Of a stretch of 64,000 nucleotides of DNA, positions 1-10,904 are shown in pieces; position 1 is the stretch's first letter; each line of letters opens with the position of its first letter. A program made the translations under genes and the position numbers. The notes beneath the pieces are model-generated. The model did no database searches. It had not been told where the DNA came from and saw only the letters and a program-made list of their open reading frames with translations. Source of the DNA: Saccharospirillum sp. (GTDB taxonomy: Bacteria > Pseudomonadota > Gammaproteobacteria > Pseudomonadales > Natronospirillaceae); NCBI GenBank assembly GCA_018402545.1, contig JAGYIL010000001.1, forward strand, positions 248,001-312,000, read 5' to 3'.

Positions 1-853
<853 letters not shown>

Positions 854-870
854 TCGCGCCGGGGGTAATC

Positions 871-1299
871 ATGGCTATGACAGTACACTGCGACATCGTC
901 AGCGCGGAAGACAGCATCTTCGCGGGGCTGGTTGAAATGGTCGTTTGTGAGGGCGAAAAGGGTGAACTTGGTATCATGCCGGGTCACTTGCCTTTGCTGA
1001 CACGGCTGAACCCGGCACCGGTTCGGTTGATACTGCAGAACGGTTCGGAAGAAGTGTTCTACGTATCCGGCGGCTTCCTTGAAGTCCAGCCGCATGTTGT
1101 GACCATTCTGGCCGATACAGCTCTGCGCGGTGGTGACATCGACATGGCTGCGGCTGAGAAAGCCAAGGCCGATGCCGAGAAGATCATTGCCGATAGAATC
1201 GCTGAAGAAGAATTCGCGGTGGTGGCAGCTGATCTGGCGCGTGCGTCAGCCCAGTTGCGTACCCTGCGCGAACTGAAGCGACTGCGCGGCAATAAGTAA
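871..1299 (+). CDS. atpC: F1 ATP synthase epsilon subunit
   Basis: 142-residue epsilon subunit of the F1 central stalk, which couples rotation to catalysis and restrains ATP hydrolysis. The N-terminal beta-sandwich begins MAMTVHCDIVSAEDSIFAG and contains the family GELGIMPGHLPLLT motif. The C-terminal helical hairpin is rich in Ala, Glu and Lys (residues about 90-140). Length is normal for the family. It lies 17 bp downstream of atpD and directly upstream of a strong intrinsic terminator, so it is the last gene of the atp operon. Confidence 0.96.
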   Translation: MAMTVHCDIVSAEDSIFAGLVEMVVCEGEKGELGIMPGHLPLLTRLNPAPVRLILQNGSEEVFYVSGGFLEVQPHVVTILADTALRGGDIDMAAAEKAKADAEKIIADRIAEEEFAVVAADLARASAQLRTLRELKRLRGNK

Positions 1300-1320
1300 C
1301 AGGCTTAAGTGGCTTGTCGA

Positions 1321-1347
1321 AAAAGCGACCTACGGGTCGCTTTTTTT
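1321..1347 (+). terminator. Rho-independent terminator of the atp operon
   Basis: The hairpin AGCGACC-TAC-GGGTCGCT is followed by a run of seven T. It begins 21 bp after the atpC stop. Stem, short loop and T-tract fit a canonical intrinsic terminator on the + strand; the A-run on the left also makes it usable on the other strand. Confidence 0.92.
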
Positions 1348-1352
1348 ATGCG

Positions 1353-1532
1353 TCGGAGTTTGGGACTGTAGCATTGGTCCGCGTCGGATGCCGGGTGTGC
1401 CTCTGTGGGGTCGGCTTGAATCCGTCCATGGCGGTCCGACGTCTCGGGCCTAGACCGCAGCATCCATGCTGCGGACTACCCCACAGAGGTAACCCCGGCA
1501 CCCGTCGCTCGCATCGGGCCAACTCTGAAACC
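1353..1532. repeat. Long palindromic intergenic element, copy A
   Basis: Nested inverted repeats fill the space between atpC and the EamA gene. The inner arms CCTCTGTGGGGT (1400-1411) and ACCCCACAGAGG (1478-1489) are perfect, with weaker pairing outward (GATGCCGGG against CCCGGCACC). A central hairpin CCGCAGCAT-CC-ATGCTGCGG lies at 1455-1474, beside GGCCTAG and TCCATGG boxes shared with the other copies. The flanks GTCGGAGTTTGG and CCAACTCTGAAAC are degenerate terminal repeats. Compared with copies C, E and F the core is in reverse orientation. ORFs crossing it are not credible. Confidence 0.85.
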
Positions 1533-1549
1533 TTGTACTCACTACTAAC

Positions 1550-1619
1550 AGCTCGTGGCTCTCAGCTCGAAGCTCTTAACTCGAAGCTCGCAGCTCACAA
1601 CTCGCAGCTCAGAACTTGC
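1550..1619. repeat. Five-copy 14-bp tandem repeat (AGCTCGAAGCTCNN type)
   Basis: Five consecutive 14-bp units are seen: AGCTCGTGGCTCTC, AGCTCGAAGCTCTT, AACTCGAAGCTCGC, AGCTCACAACTCGC and AGCTCAGAACTTGC. The units are imperfect but strictly in register. They sit between palindromic copy A and the EamA start codon. No protein or promoter is evident in them. A function is not known to me. Confidence 0.8.
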
Positions 1620-1682
1620 CTCAACCCCCCAAAACCCCGACACTCCCACTCCATAATAAATTCAAACGATACGCGCAGTACT

Positions 1683-2609
1683 ATGACCTCACGCCAACTC
1701 CTGATCGCCATCGGCTTCTCAGCCATGGCTAATTTCTTCTGGGCAACCAACGCCATCGTCGGCAAAATTGCCGTTGTATCGCTGCCGGCTTTTACCCTGT
1801 CCCAGTTTCGCTGGTGGCTGGCATTCTTGCTGATCGCGCCCTTTGGTATTCCGCATATCCGCCGCCAATGGCCCTGGTATCGAACTCACTTCAAAACGCT
1901 GCTGCTGCTCGCCTTGTTGAGTGTCACTCTGTACAACACGCTGCAGTACTGGGCCCTGAAGTACACTCAGCCAGTCAACGTTGGGGCCATGGCGGCGCTG
2001 ATGCCGGTGATGATCTTTATGCTCAGTGCCTGGCTGGGCATTGGTCGGATGAGCGTTGCCCAGTGGCTCACCGCCACGCTGGCTGTGTTCGGTGCCTTTG
2101 TGGTGCTTACGGATGGTCAGATGGCGCTCAGCATTGGTGGCCAGTCGCTGATCGGCGATGGTATTTTCTTTATCGGGTTGATCAGCTGGTCGTTCTATTC
2201 GGTGATGCTGAAGAAGTTGCCGGTCTGGGAAGTGAACAGCGTGGGCATGCTGACATTTTTTATTGGTGTGGGCAGTTTGATGATCGTACCGTTCTGGTTG
2301 AGCGGGGCTTTGCGTGGCGAGATTCTGATACCACCGACTGACTTGTGGTGGACGGTGGCTTATGTGGCGGTGTTTCCTTCGCTGGTCGCGTTCTTCTCCT
2401 GGATCAAGGCGGTGGGGGCCAGTAATGCCAACATTGCCGGGCTGATGATGACCACGGCACCACTGTTCAATGCGTTGTTGACGCTTGTGGTGCTACGTGA
2501 GCCGGTATCGGCGGCGCAGTGGCTGGGCATTGTCTGCGTTATTGTGGGTGTTGCGTTGACTTTGCTGTTGACGCAACTGCGGCAAAAAGCCAAAGGAATA
2601 GCAGAATGA
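1683..2609 (+). CDS. DMT-superfamily transporter, EamA type
   Basis: 308-residue inner-membrane protein of the drug/metabolite transporter superfamily, with two EamA repeats making about ten membrane helices. The first repeat starts IGFSAMANFFWATNAIVGK. The second starts around residue 160 (GDGIFFIGLISWSFYSVMLKK). The PLFNALLTLVVLREPVSAAQWLG stretch near the C-terminus is typical of the family. The ATG at 1683 begins at the conserved N-terminus; upstream in-frame sequence reads through the palindrome and tandem repeat and is not coding. The substrate cannot be read from sequence; metabolite efflux is likely. It overlaps the next gene by ATGA, indicating translational coupling. Confidence 0.88.
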   Translation: MTSRQLLIAIGFSAMANFFWATNAIVGKIAVVSLPAFTLSQFRWWLAFLLIAPFGIPHIRRQWPWYRTHFKTLLLLALLSVTLYNTLQYWALKYTQPVNVGAMAALMPVMIFMLSAWLGIGRMSVAQWLTATLAVFGAFVVLTDGQMALSIGGQSLIGDGIFFIGLISWSFYSVMLKKLPVWEVNSVGMLTFFIGVGSLMIVPFWLSGALRGEILIPPTDLWWTVAYVAVFPSLVAFFSWIKAVGASNANIAGLMMTTAPLFNALLTLVVLREPVSAAQWLGIVCVIVGVALTLLLTQLRQKAKGIAE

Positions 2610-3217
2610 GCATTGCGATTAAACAAAGCTACTGGGCGCTGGCGCTGATCTATCTGATTGCCATGCTGGGCTCGCCCTTTGCGTTCGAGTGGGTGATCAA
2701 GGCGGCACCAATCTGGTTGCTGGCCTTTGCTGTGTTACGTGCGTCTTCGGTGCCAGCGAAGCCATTGTTATTAGTGGCTATTCTGATCAGTTCGTTGGGT
2801 GATGTGCTGCTGGAGCTGAACCTCTTTGTGTTTGGGCTCGGTGCTTTTCTGGTGGCGCAGCTGACGTACGGTGTTTTGTTTGCCCGGCGCTTTGCCTGGC
2901 GGCCTGACCGGTTTGCCTGGGTGGTGTTTTTGCTGGTGTGGGCCATGGCGGTGCTGATCTGGTGCTGGCCAAACCTGGCGGCCCTTACGGTGCCAGTACT
3001 GGCGTACATGGTCGCCATCCTGTTCATGGGTGTGTCCGCTTTGAACAGCCGGTTTGCGCTGTATCCGGCGTTTTTTGGGGCGGCGGTGTTTATTCTGTCA
3101 GACTCCCTGATCGCTATTGGCTTGTTCGCGTCGCCGTTCCCGGGGCAACCCTGGGCGGTTATGCTGACTTACTATCTGGCCCAGTTCTGTATTGTGCGGG
3201 CTTTGTTGCGGGATTGA
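2606..3217 (+). CDS. YhhN/TMEM86-family membrane protein, probable lysoplasmalogenase
   Basis: 203-residue, eight-helix membrane protein of the YhhN family, whose characterised members hydrolyse the vinyl-ether bond of lysoplasmalogens. Family signatures seen: KPLLLVAILISSLGDVLLEL (about 50-69) with its Ser-Gly-Asp, and FGLGAFLVAQLTYGVLF (about 74-90). The start is the ATG that overlaps the stop of the EamA gene (ATGA), so the two are probably co-translated. An intrinsic terminator follows. The next gene downstream resembles alkylglycerol monooxygenase, another ether-lipid enzyme. Family membership is clear; the substrate in this organism is inference. Confidence 0.82.
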   Translation: MSIAIKQSYWALALIYLIAMLGSPFAFEWVIKAAPIWLLAFAVLRASSVPAKPLLLVAILISSLGDVLLELNLFVFGLGAFLVAQLTYGVLFARRFAWRPDRFAWVVFLLVWAMAVLIWCWPNLAALTVPVLAYMVAILFMGVSALNSRFALYPAFFGAAVFILSDSLIAIGLFASPFPGQPWAVMLTYYLAQFCIVRALLRD

Positions 3218-3244
3218 AGAAAAGAGTTGCTGGATTGATGAACA

Positions 3245-3270
3245 GAACGCCATGGTCGGCGTTCGGTTTT
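3245..3270 (+). terminator. Intrinsic terminator after the YhhN gene
   Basis: Stem GAACGCC-ATGGTC-GGCGTTC followed by GGTTTT, 27 bp after the stop codon. A seven-pair stem with a short T-run gives a moderate terminator on the + strand. Confidence 0.7.
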
Positions 3271-3413
3271 GAGTATTAGGCCCTTCTAAAGCGGAGGCGC
3301 GGACCATCGGTTGCCTTTGGCCCGCGTGCGGGGTCAGACTGTCGCTTTAATAACAATAATACACGGCGACCGGTCGGCTATACTGACGTCGGGTCAGCCA
3401 GTGGAGGTTCTGT

Positions 3414-4661
3414 GTGAATCTGATTCTCTATGCCATTCCCGGTTTTATGCTGTTGTTGTTGATCGAGCTGGTCGTCGACTGGCGCAAGAAAACCGGTTAT
3501 TACCGCACCAACGATGCCATCGCCTCACTCAGCACCGGTATGCTCAGCCAGACCATGGGTTTTGCCACCCGGCTGGTGAGCTTTTTGGCTTACGCCACAC
3601 TGTGGGCGGTGTTGCCGCACGGCGAGCTGACCATGACGCCGCTGCTCTGGGTAGTGGCCTTTGTGTTCTATGATTTTTGCTATTACTGGAGCCACCGCAG
3701 TCAGCATCAGATCAATGTGCTCTGGGGAATTCATGTGGTGCATCACCAGAGTGAGGAATTCAACCTCTCTACGGCATTGCGCCAGCCGTTCAATGGCTTT
3801 GTGATCGGCTCGATTTTCTATTTGCCCATGCTGTTTGTCGGCTTTCCACCCGAAGTTATTGTCACTGTCGGTTCGCTGAATCTGATTTATCAGTATTGGG
3901 TGCATACCCGCTTTATCGGCACGCTGGGCTGGTATGAAAAGGTGTTTGTGACACCGATGAACCACCGGGTTCATCATGCCATTAACGACCCCTATATTGA
4001 CCGGAATTTTGGTGGTGTGTTCATTCTCTGGGACCGCCTGTTCCGGACGTACCAGCCGGAGCTGGCGGACGAACCCTGCGCTTATGGCGTACGCAAGCCG
4101 CTGCACAGCTGGAATCCGTTTTTCGCCAACTGGCATGCCTGGGGGCAGCTGATTCAGGATGCCTGGCACGCTCGCAGCTGGAAAGACAAGCTGCGGATCT
4201 GGTTTATGCCCACCGGCTGGCGACCGGAGGACGTTAAAGAAAACTATCCCCTGCCGCGTTGCCTGCCGGACACCCAGCAGAAATTCAATAACGCGCCGTC
4301 GGCCGCTGTCAGTGCTGTTGTGGTCGCGATACACATTGTGCTGATGGGCTGGACTGTCTGGTTCCTGCTGTTCACCAATGACCTGACGTTTGGCCTGGCG
4401 CTGGCGCACTTCGTTCCATTGGGCGGGGGGCTGTATATTAATGGCCGGATTCTGGAGCAACGCAAATACGCTACGCGGCTTGCGGCTGCGTTCTGGCTGC
4501 TTTGTGCCACCTTGCCCTGGTGGGTGTCTGGCTGGCTGTTGCCTGCAGGGCTGGTCGCTGCGCTGTTTGTGGCGTTTGCCGTCACCACGGTTCTGGCGGC
4601 GACCTGGTCACGTCGTAAAGTCTGGGCTGAGAAATCGGTGGATCCGCGCACGCTGGCCTGA
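3414..4661 (+). CDS. Fatty acid hydroxylase-superfamily protein, alkylglycerol monooxygenase-like
   Basis: 415-residue integral-membrane di-iron enzyme. The histidine clusters of the family are present in order: HRSQHQ (about 97-102), HVVHH (about 109-113) followed by SEEFNLSTALRQ, and NHRVHH (about 183-188). The stretch HHxSEE/DxNLSTALRQ is characteristic of the AGMO (TMEM195) branch, which cleaves alkyl-ether glycerolipids, more than of sterol desaturases. A C-terminal multi-helix extension follows residue about 290. The start is GTG at 3414 behind GTGGAGG. It follows the YhhN gene but a terminator separates them. Superfamily certain, AGMO-like activity inferred. Confidence 0.83.
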   Translation: MNLILYAIPGFMLLLLIELVVDWRKKTGYYRTNDAIASLSTGMLSQTMGFATRLVSFLAYATLWAVLPHGELTMTPLLWVVAFVFYDFCYYWSHRSQHQINVLWGIHVVHHQSEEFNLSTALRQPFNGFVIGSIFYLPMLFVGFPPEVIVTVGSLNLIYQYWVHTRFIGTLGWYEKVFVTPMNHRVHHAINDPYIDRNFGGVFILWDRLFRTYQPELADEPCAYGVRKPLHSWNPFFANWHAWGQLIQDAWHARSWKDKLRIWFMPTGWRPEDVKENYPLPRCLPDTQQKFNNAPSAAVSAVVVAIHIVLMGWTVWFLLFTNDLTFGLALAHFVPLGGGLYINGRILEQRKYATRLAAAFWLLCATLPWWVSGWLLPAGLVAALFVAFAVTTVLAATWSRRKVWAEKSVDPRTLA

Positions 4662-4757
4662 TCGCGGCTGGGTTTGTGGCATCCGATCTGGCATTATTTG
4701 AGGTGATTCCGATTGTCAGGCCGGTTAGGCCTTCTGTCACCCAGGTGGGCCTACCTT

Positions 4758-7376
4758 TTAGGTGTTTACCCGCTCCTTTAGCAGTTTTGCGAAAGGTTGC
4801 GGACGGTAGAAGAAGTAGCCTTGCAGTTCGTCACAGCCCAGTTCCGCCAGTAACCTGACCTGGGCTTCGGTTTCTACACCTTCGGCGACCACCGTCAGGT
4901 CGAGCGTATGGCCCAGATCGATAATGGCCTCGACCAGGGCCAGGTGCCTGGGTCCGTCTTCGAGCCGCTGAATAAAGCGCTGATCGATCTTGAGAACGTG
5001 CAGCGGTAGCGCTTGCAACATGCCCAGGTTGGAATAACCGGTGCCGAAATCATCCATGGCAAAGCGAATGCCCATCGACGACAGTTCGGCCATGGCGGCC
5101 AGGGTTGTGTCGGATTCTTCGGTCAGTGAGTGCTCGGTTATCTCGAATTCAACGCGGTGTGCAGGCACATTGGCCTGGTGTATTTCACTGGCGATGAACA
5201 GGCTCAGATTCCGCTCCTCCAATTGCTTGGGCGACAGGTTGATTGATACCACGACGTCATCGTCAAGCTGACCCAGATGCTCACTGAACTCTTCCAGGGC
5301 GCGTCGGATAACCCAGTTGCCGATCTCGACAATCAAATGGCTGCCTTCGGCGATGGGAATAAATTCGCCAGGTGAAACCACGCCCAGTTCATGGCTGTTC
5401 CAGCGCAACAGGACTTCCAGGCTGCGCCAGCGCTGATCGACCCGGTCGACCCGGGGTTGCAGCACCAGGTGAAATTCGTTGTTTTGCAGGGCATAGGGCA
5501 GCAGGCGCAGTATGTCCTGGCGGCGGTCGTTTTCGAGGTTCATCTGGTCGGAGTAGAACTGGTAACTGCCGCGGTCGATCTCTTTGGCCTTGCGCAGGGC
5601 GATCTCGGCTTTCTTGACCAGGCCCTCATAGTCGGTGTCGTCGGTCGGGCTGGTGGCGATGCCCAGCGTTGCGGTAATACTGATGCGCACTTCGTCGATC
5701 TCAATGATCTCGGTGATGGATTTCAGCAGCGTATCGGCCACAAAGATGGAATGGCTGGGGTCTTTCAGGTTTTGCAGGCAAATGGCGAAGGTATCGCCAG
5801 ACAACCGGGCAACGGTATCGCTGTTGCGAATGCAGTACTTGATGCGTTCGGTCAGTTGCTTGAGTACCTCATCGCCAACGGTGTGACCATAGTTGGTATT
5901 GATGGCCTTGAAGTTGTCGAGGTCAAACAGCACCAGCGCCAGGTGGTTCTGATTGCGTTGCGACAGCGAAATGCCCTGCTGTACCTGCTTGCCGAAGAAA
6001 TTCCGGTTGGACGCACCGGTGAGTGAATCGTAGTAGTTCAGCTTCTGCAGCTCGGCCTCGGTCGACTTGATCTCGGTGATGTCGCGCAGCATCCCGGTCA
6101 GTTCCTGGTTGTCGTTTACGGCAATGGTTTGTTCTACCCAGAGCAGGGCGCTCGGGGTAATGATGCGGTGTTCGAAGCGGGCAAAGGGCTGGCTGCCATC
6201 CAGCACGCTCTGGGTATGCATGGTGAAGTAGGGCCGGTCGGGCTCGTAGATGTAGTTGATCATCGCCTCCCGGTTCAACCTGGGCTGATCGGTGCCGAGC
6301 AACTCCATCATCGGGGCCGATAAGGCAAACTGATCGCCAGGCAACGAGGTCCAGGAGCCCAGCCGGCCGAGCCGCTGTGCTTCCAGCAGCTTGCTCTCCT
6401 GAATTTTCAATTGCAGCCGCTCCTTTTCACGCTGACGCATGACGCGGTATTGCGACCCCAGCAGCAAGACGATGAATAGCCAGACCCCAAAGGCCGAAGC
6501 GCGGGTCAACCACAATGTCTGGGTGGGGGTTGCCCAGCCCGCCTGGGGCTCAGCCAGAACCGACCAGGCCAGGCCGCCGTGCTCAAACTGGTTGGATACC
6601 CGGTGACGGCCCAGAGTGCCCTGGCTGAACAAACGGGTTGTGTCTTCACCACGGCTGACGGACAAGCCCAGTTTGAGGTTATCCATACCCGAGACGGCCC
6701 GCGCGATGACCTGATCCAGTGAGACCACGCCCGAAATGATCATGTGTGGCTGGCCGGAGATTGGCAGGCGGTAGACCAGCGCCGTGTCGCCTTGCAGCAC
6801 GTTCAATGGACCAACGATTTTAGCCGTCTGGGTTTCCATCACGTCGCGGATGTCATCGACCTGGTCGGGCACCAGCGCCAGGTTGGTGCCAAGCAGGGCG
6901 AGATTCTGCGGCTCCGGTGGGTAAACGTGGGTGATCATGAACTGGTTGGTGATGGTGGTGTTCAGCAGACTAAACGTCTGCGCCGGAATCAATTGCTGCA
7001 ACCATTGCCGGTAGCGTTCCTGGCTGACATCGGGTTCCGTTGAAACCAGCAAGCTCAGTGCGTCCAGATAGCCCCGGTTGGCGATAAGAGCGGTTTCCAG
7101 TTGGCTGGAAAGGCGACCAATCTGTTCCCTTACGACCTGCTGTTGCTGACTGCGGTCCCGTTCAATCACCAGTACCTCAAACCACTGGGTTACCGGAACA
7201 ACGGTGACAGCTGCAAGCATAGCAAGATGTATTGCCGTTAAATTTCTGCGATAGTAAGCGCTCACTAATAGCGTGATGGCGGCCGCGGCAGCAAGGGCTG
7301 CATCGCCACCCGTTGAGTCTACGAAAAAGGTCGCCAGCAACAGCAACAATGCGGTGACCAGACTCACTACCAGCAT
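4758..7376 (-). CDS. CHASE-PAS-GGDEF-EAL cyclic-di-GMP phosphodiesterase
   Basis: 872-residue membrane signalling protein. Order: N-terminal helices (about 1-65), periplasmic CHASE-like sensor (about 75-240, with THVYPPEPQNLALLGTNL), a membrane helix near 300-320, PAS (about 345-440), GGDEF (about 450-610) and EAL (about 625-865). The GGDEF signature is degenerate (SGDTF), so cyclase activity is unlikely. The EAL domain reads EVLLR for EALLR but keeps the metal and catalytic residues: INLSPKQL, FEITE, MDDFGTGYSNL, LKIDQRF and EGVET. It is most likely a c-di-GMP phosphodiesterase with a regulatory GGDEF. It ends convergently with the hydroxylase gene and starts 110 bp from a sigma-54 regulator gene. 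Confidence 0.92.
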   Translation of the reverse strand: MLVVSLVTALLLLLATFFVDSTGGDAALAAAAAITLLVSAYYRRNLTAIHLAMLAAVTVVPVTQWFEVLVIERDRSQQQQVVREQIGRLSSQLETALIANRGYLDALSLLVSTEPDVSQERYRQWLQQLIPAQTFSLLNTTITNQFMITHVYPPEPQNLALLGTNLALVPDQVDDIRDVMETQTAKIVGPLNVLQGDTALVYRLPISGQPHMIISGVVSLDQVIARAVSGMDNLKLGLSVSRGEDTTRLFSQGTLGRHRVSNQFEHGGLAWSVLAEPQAGWATPTQTLWLTRASAFGVWLFIVLLLGSQYRVMRQREKERLQLKIQESKLLEAQRLGRLGSWTSLPGDQFALSAPMMELLGTDQPRLNREAMINYIYEPDRPYFTMHTQSVLDGSQPFARFEHRIITPSALLWVEQTIAVNDNQELTGMLRDITEIKSTEAELQKLNYYDSLTGASNRNFFGKQVQQGISLSQRNQNHLALVLFDLDNFKAINTNYGHTVGDEVLKQLTERIKYCIRNSDTVARLSGDTFAICLQNLKDPSHSIFVADTLLKSITEIIEIDEVRISITATLGIATSPTDDTDYEGLVKKAEIALRKAKEIDRGSYQFYSDQMNLENDRRQDILRLLPYALQNNEFHLVLQPRVDRVDQRWRSLEVLLRWNSHELGVVSPGEFIPIAEGSHLIVEIGNWVIRRALEEFSEHLGQLDDDVVVSINLSPKQLEERNLSLFIASEIHQANVPAHRVEFEITEHSLTEESDTTLAAMAELSSMGIRFAMDDFGTGYSNLGMLQALPLHVLKIDQRFIQRLEDGPRHLALVEAIIDLGHTLDLTVVAEGVETEAQVRLLAELGCDELQGYFFYRPQPFAKLLKERVNT

Positions 7377-7486
7377 GCAGTCTATCCTCGGCTTGGTTAA
7401 GGGTTTTTTCAGTATAGCCCTGATCAGAGGCTGGCGGATACAGCTTCACAGCCCCTGGCGAGCGGAAATGCTGACAGGGTTCGACT

Positions 7487-8885
<1,399 letters not shown>

Positions 8886-8893
<8 letters not shown>

Positions 8894-10409
8894 GGGTTAG
8901 CGTCTCCTGTGACAGATGCTGCAGCGGCAGACTCAACTCCGCCCGAAAACCACCCTGTTCCCCCTGGCTGAGGGTCAGCGTACCGTCGTGTTCGAGTGCC
9001 ACATTATTCACAATGGCCAGCCCCAGCCCGGAACCCTGGCCGGCTGGCTTGCTGGTGTAAAAAGGCTCCAGCAGGGTTTCACTGGGGGCCGTGGCCAGTT
9101 CGTTGCCATCGTCCTCAACGATGAACCGGACCGAGGTGGCATCCGCCGCGATAATGACCCGAACCTGGCTCTGTGCGGCTTGCATGGCGTTGCGCATCAG
9201 ATTGACCAGTGCCAGTACCAGTCGGGATTCGTTGCCGACCAGAGAGGGCAGGTCGGGCGCGATCTCCCACTGAATACCGGCCAGGTGCTCCGGCCATTCG
9301 GAAGACAGGTCGTGCCCTGCCGCCCGGGCGACCGATTCTGGGTTCAGGCGTACCTGAGCGTGACCGTCAGGGCGGCAGTAATCGAGCAGCTGGCGCACGA
9401 TCCGGTTCAGCCGGCTGACCTGATGCTCAATCTTTTGCAGCTGCTCCTGCCCCCGAGCGTCGTCACCAATGTGGTTTCTCAGGCGTCTGGCCCGTCCCGA
9501 AATAACGCTCAGTGGCGCACCCAGTTCATGCGCAATGCCGCTGGCAACCCGGCCAATGGCGGCCATTTTCTCCTGCGCCTGCATGCGCTTGTTCAGTTCC
9601 CGCTGGGATTGCTGATGTTCCCGGACCTCGCGCTCAGCCTGGTCGAGCCCATCGAGCATGCGGTTCAGTGCCAGGCTGATGTCCGCCATTTCACGCGGGC
9701 CCGTCGCCGGCACCCGAATGGAGCGGTCGCCTTCCTCAATGCGGTTCATGGCATAAACCAGGCGTTGCACATGGCGACCAATGCCGCGGTAGTGACCAAA
9801 GACGATGATTATCACCATCAACCCGGCGGCAATAATCCAGGCACCCCAGGAGTAGAGGTTCACCATTCGGTTGGCCTGGTCGAAGTCGCTTTCCAGTCGG
9901 GTGATCTGGATCAGGCCGTTAATCTGTCTTCCGGCACCGTACAAAGGCAGGAATTGGCTGAACAGATCGCGGCCATCAATGGTGCGCGAGCGTTCCTGGG
10001 TATCGCCGGTTTCCACGACGATTTGGGCAACCTGTGAATTGCGCAAGTTGGAATCGGCCGTACCGACAGAGGCAATGCGATTGCCGTCGATGTCGAAAAC
10101 GGTGGCACCGTAGACCCGGCCGATCGAGAAAACCGAGTTAAGGGCGTTCTGGATGTCTGCCTCCTGGCCATTGGCCAGGCTTTCACCAATGGGCAACCTG
10201 ACGGCCCGGGCGACCAGCTCCAGATCCTGCTTGAGCCGTTCTTCCTGCGCCGGTGCAACGGCCAGGTGCAGGCTCAACTGCACCACCAGAGCCGACAAAA
10301 TCAGCAGTGGCATTACCACCCAGACCAGCATCGATAAATGCAAACTTCGTAGTGGACCCTTAAACACGGTTTCTTGTCTCCGATTAAAGCGGTTTTGCGG
10401 CGATGGCAT
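8886..10409 (-). CDS. Sensor histidine kinase (NtrB-like partner)
   Basis: 507-residue membrane kinase. A first helix (about 28-48), a periplasmic sensing region (about 50-185), a second helix (about 190-208) and a HAMP segment (about 210-265) are visible. A coiled linker precedes the HisKA box with phospho-acceptor His in ASGIAHELGAPLSVISG. The HATPase domain has an N-box (LVNLMRNAMQAA) and G-boxes (VEDDGNE, GSGLGLAIV). It is translated ahead of, and overlaps, the NtrC-type regulator. An inverted repeat lies 20 bp upstream of its start codon and may autoregulate the operon. Confidence 0.94.
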
Positions 10410-10428
10410 CTGATAACCCCAAGTCGGG

Positions 10429-10451
10429 TGGTGTATCTAAAGTATACACCA
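10429..10451. promoter_or_regulatory. Inverted repeat, candidate operator upstream of the kinase gene
   Basis: Eight-bp perfect arms TGGTGTAT-N7-ATACACCA lie 20 bp before the kinase start codon. A related TGTATACAGAGTGGGTACA sequence lies at 10642-10660, about 130 bp upstream of the sigma-54-like promoter of the divergent gene, a normal distance for an activator site. The binding protein is inferred to be the NtrC-type regulator. Confidence 0.45.
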
Positions 10452-10904
10452 TCTCTCGCCCAGGTATCGTGGCAGTGCCGTGCAACAACTGTTAATGCAG
10501 GAAATGAACCAGCGCTCTGCGGGGTAAAGGCTGCCGTTGTTTTGTGTGCAGCGAACAACCTGGGAATGCAACGCTATTGCGGTGCAGGTCAGCAACGATC
10601 CGGACCTCTATGAGCGAAGTCAGGACCAGATGTGAGACAAATGTATACAGAGTGGGTACAAGGTATCCAGTGCAGGCGCCGAATACCTGACCTTTGCAAG
10701 GCACAAAGGAGAGGTCGTGTTTCGAGAAAATGTATAAAATCCTTTAAAATCAGTGGGTTAGTAAATTTCTTTTGCAATTTTCTAATGCCTGGCACGATTC
10801 CCGCTATTACCAGGTCAACCGGCGAGAAGGGCGTCTCTGACAAACTTAACCCGGCAAATACGTAAACGTTTATACATCAGGTAAGTAAAGTAAGGAGAGT
10901 CGAT
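10452..10904. other. Long divergent regulatory region (about 450 bp)
   Basis: No credible gene is seen here; short ORFs in both strands lack family features. The left part is ordinary in composition. From about 10720 it becomes AT-rich (TGTATAAAAT at 10734-10743, TTTAAAAT at 10743-10750), as expected upstream of a promoter. It carries the candidate activator site at 10642-10660, the sigma-54-like promoter at 10790-10805 and the ribosome binding site AAGGAGAG just before 10905. Confidence 0.6.
10790..10805 (+). promoter_or_regulatory. Sigma-54 (-24/-12) promoter of the DUF4168 gene
   Basis: TGGCACGATTCCCGCT matches the -24/-12 consensus TGGCACG-N4-TTGCT except that TT is CC. GG (10791-10792) and GC (10803-10804) have the required spacing. 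A transcript would start near 10816 and leave a leader of about 90 nt before the ATG at 10905. The neighbouring NtrC-type regulator makes it biologically sensible. Confidence 0.65.

Noticed and set aside
1550-1619. CRISPR-like array
   Set aside because: Contiguous 14-bp units have no spacers and there are no cas genes.
1314-1682. In-frame N-terminal extension of the EamA gene
   Set aside because: It reads through the atp terminator, palindrome A and the 14-bp tandem repeat; the conserved protein starts at 1683.
3525-4460. 311-codon minus-strand ORF
   Set aside because: It is antisense to the AGMO-like gene, whose His clusters and family motifs are clear.
5391-6026. 211-codon plus-strand ORF
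   Set aside because: It is a shadow of the GGDEF/EAL gene; no signal, family motif or ribosome binding site.
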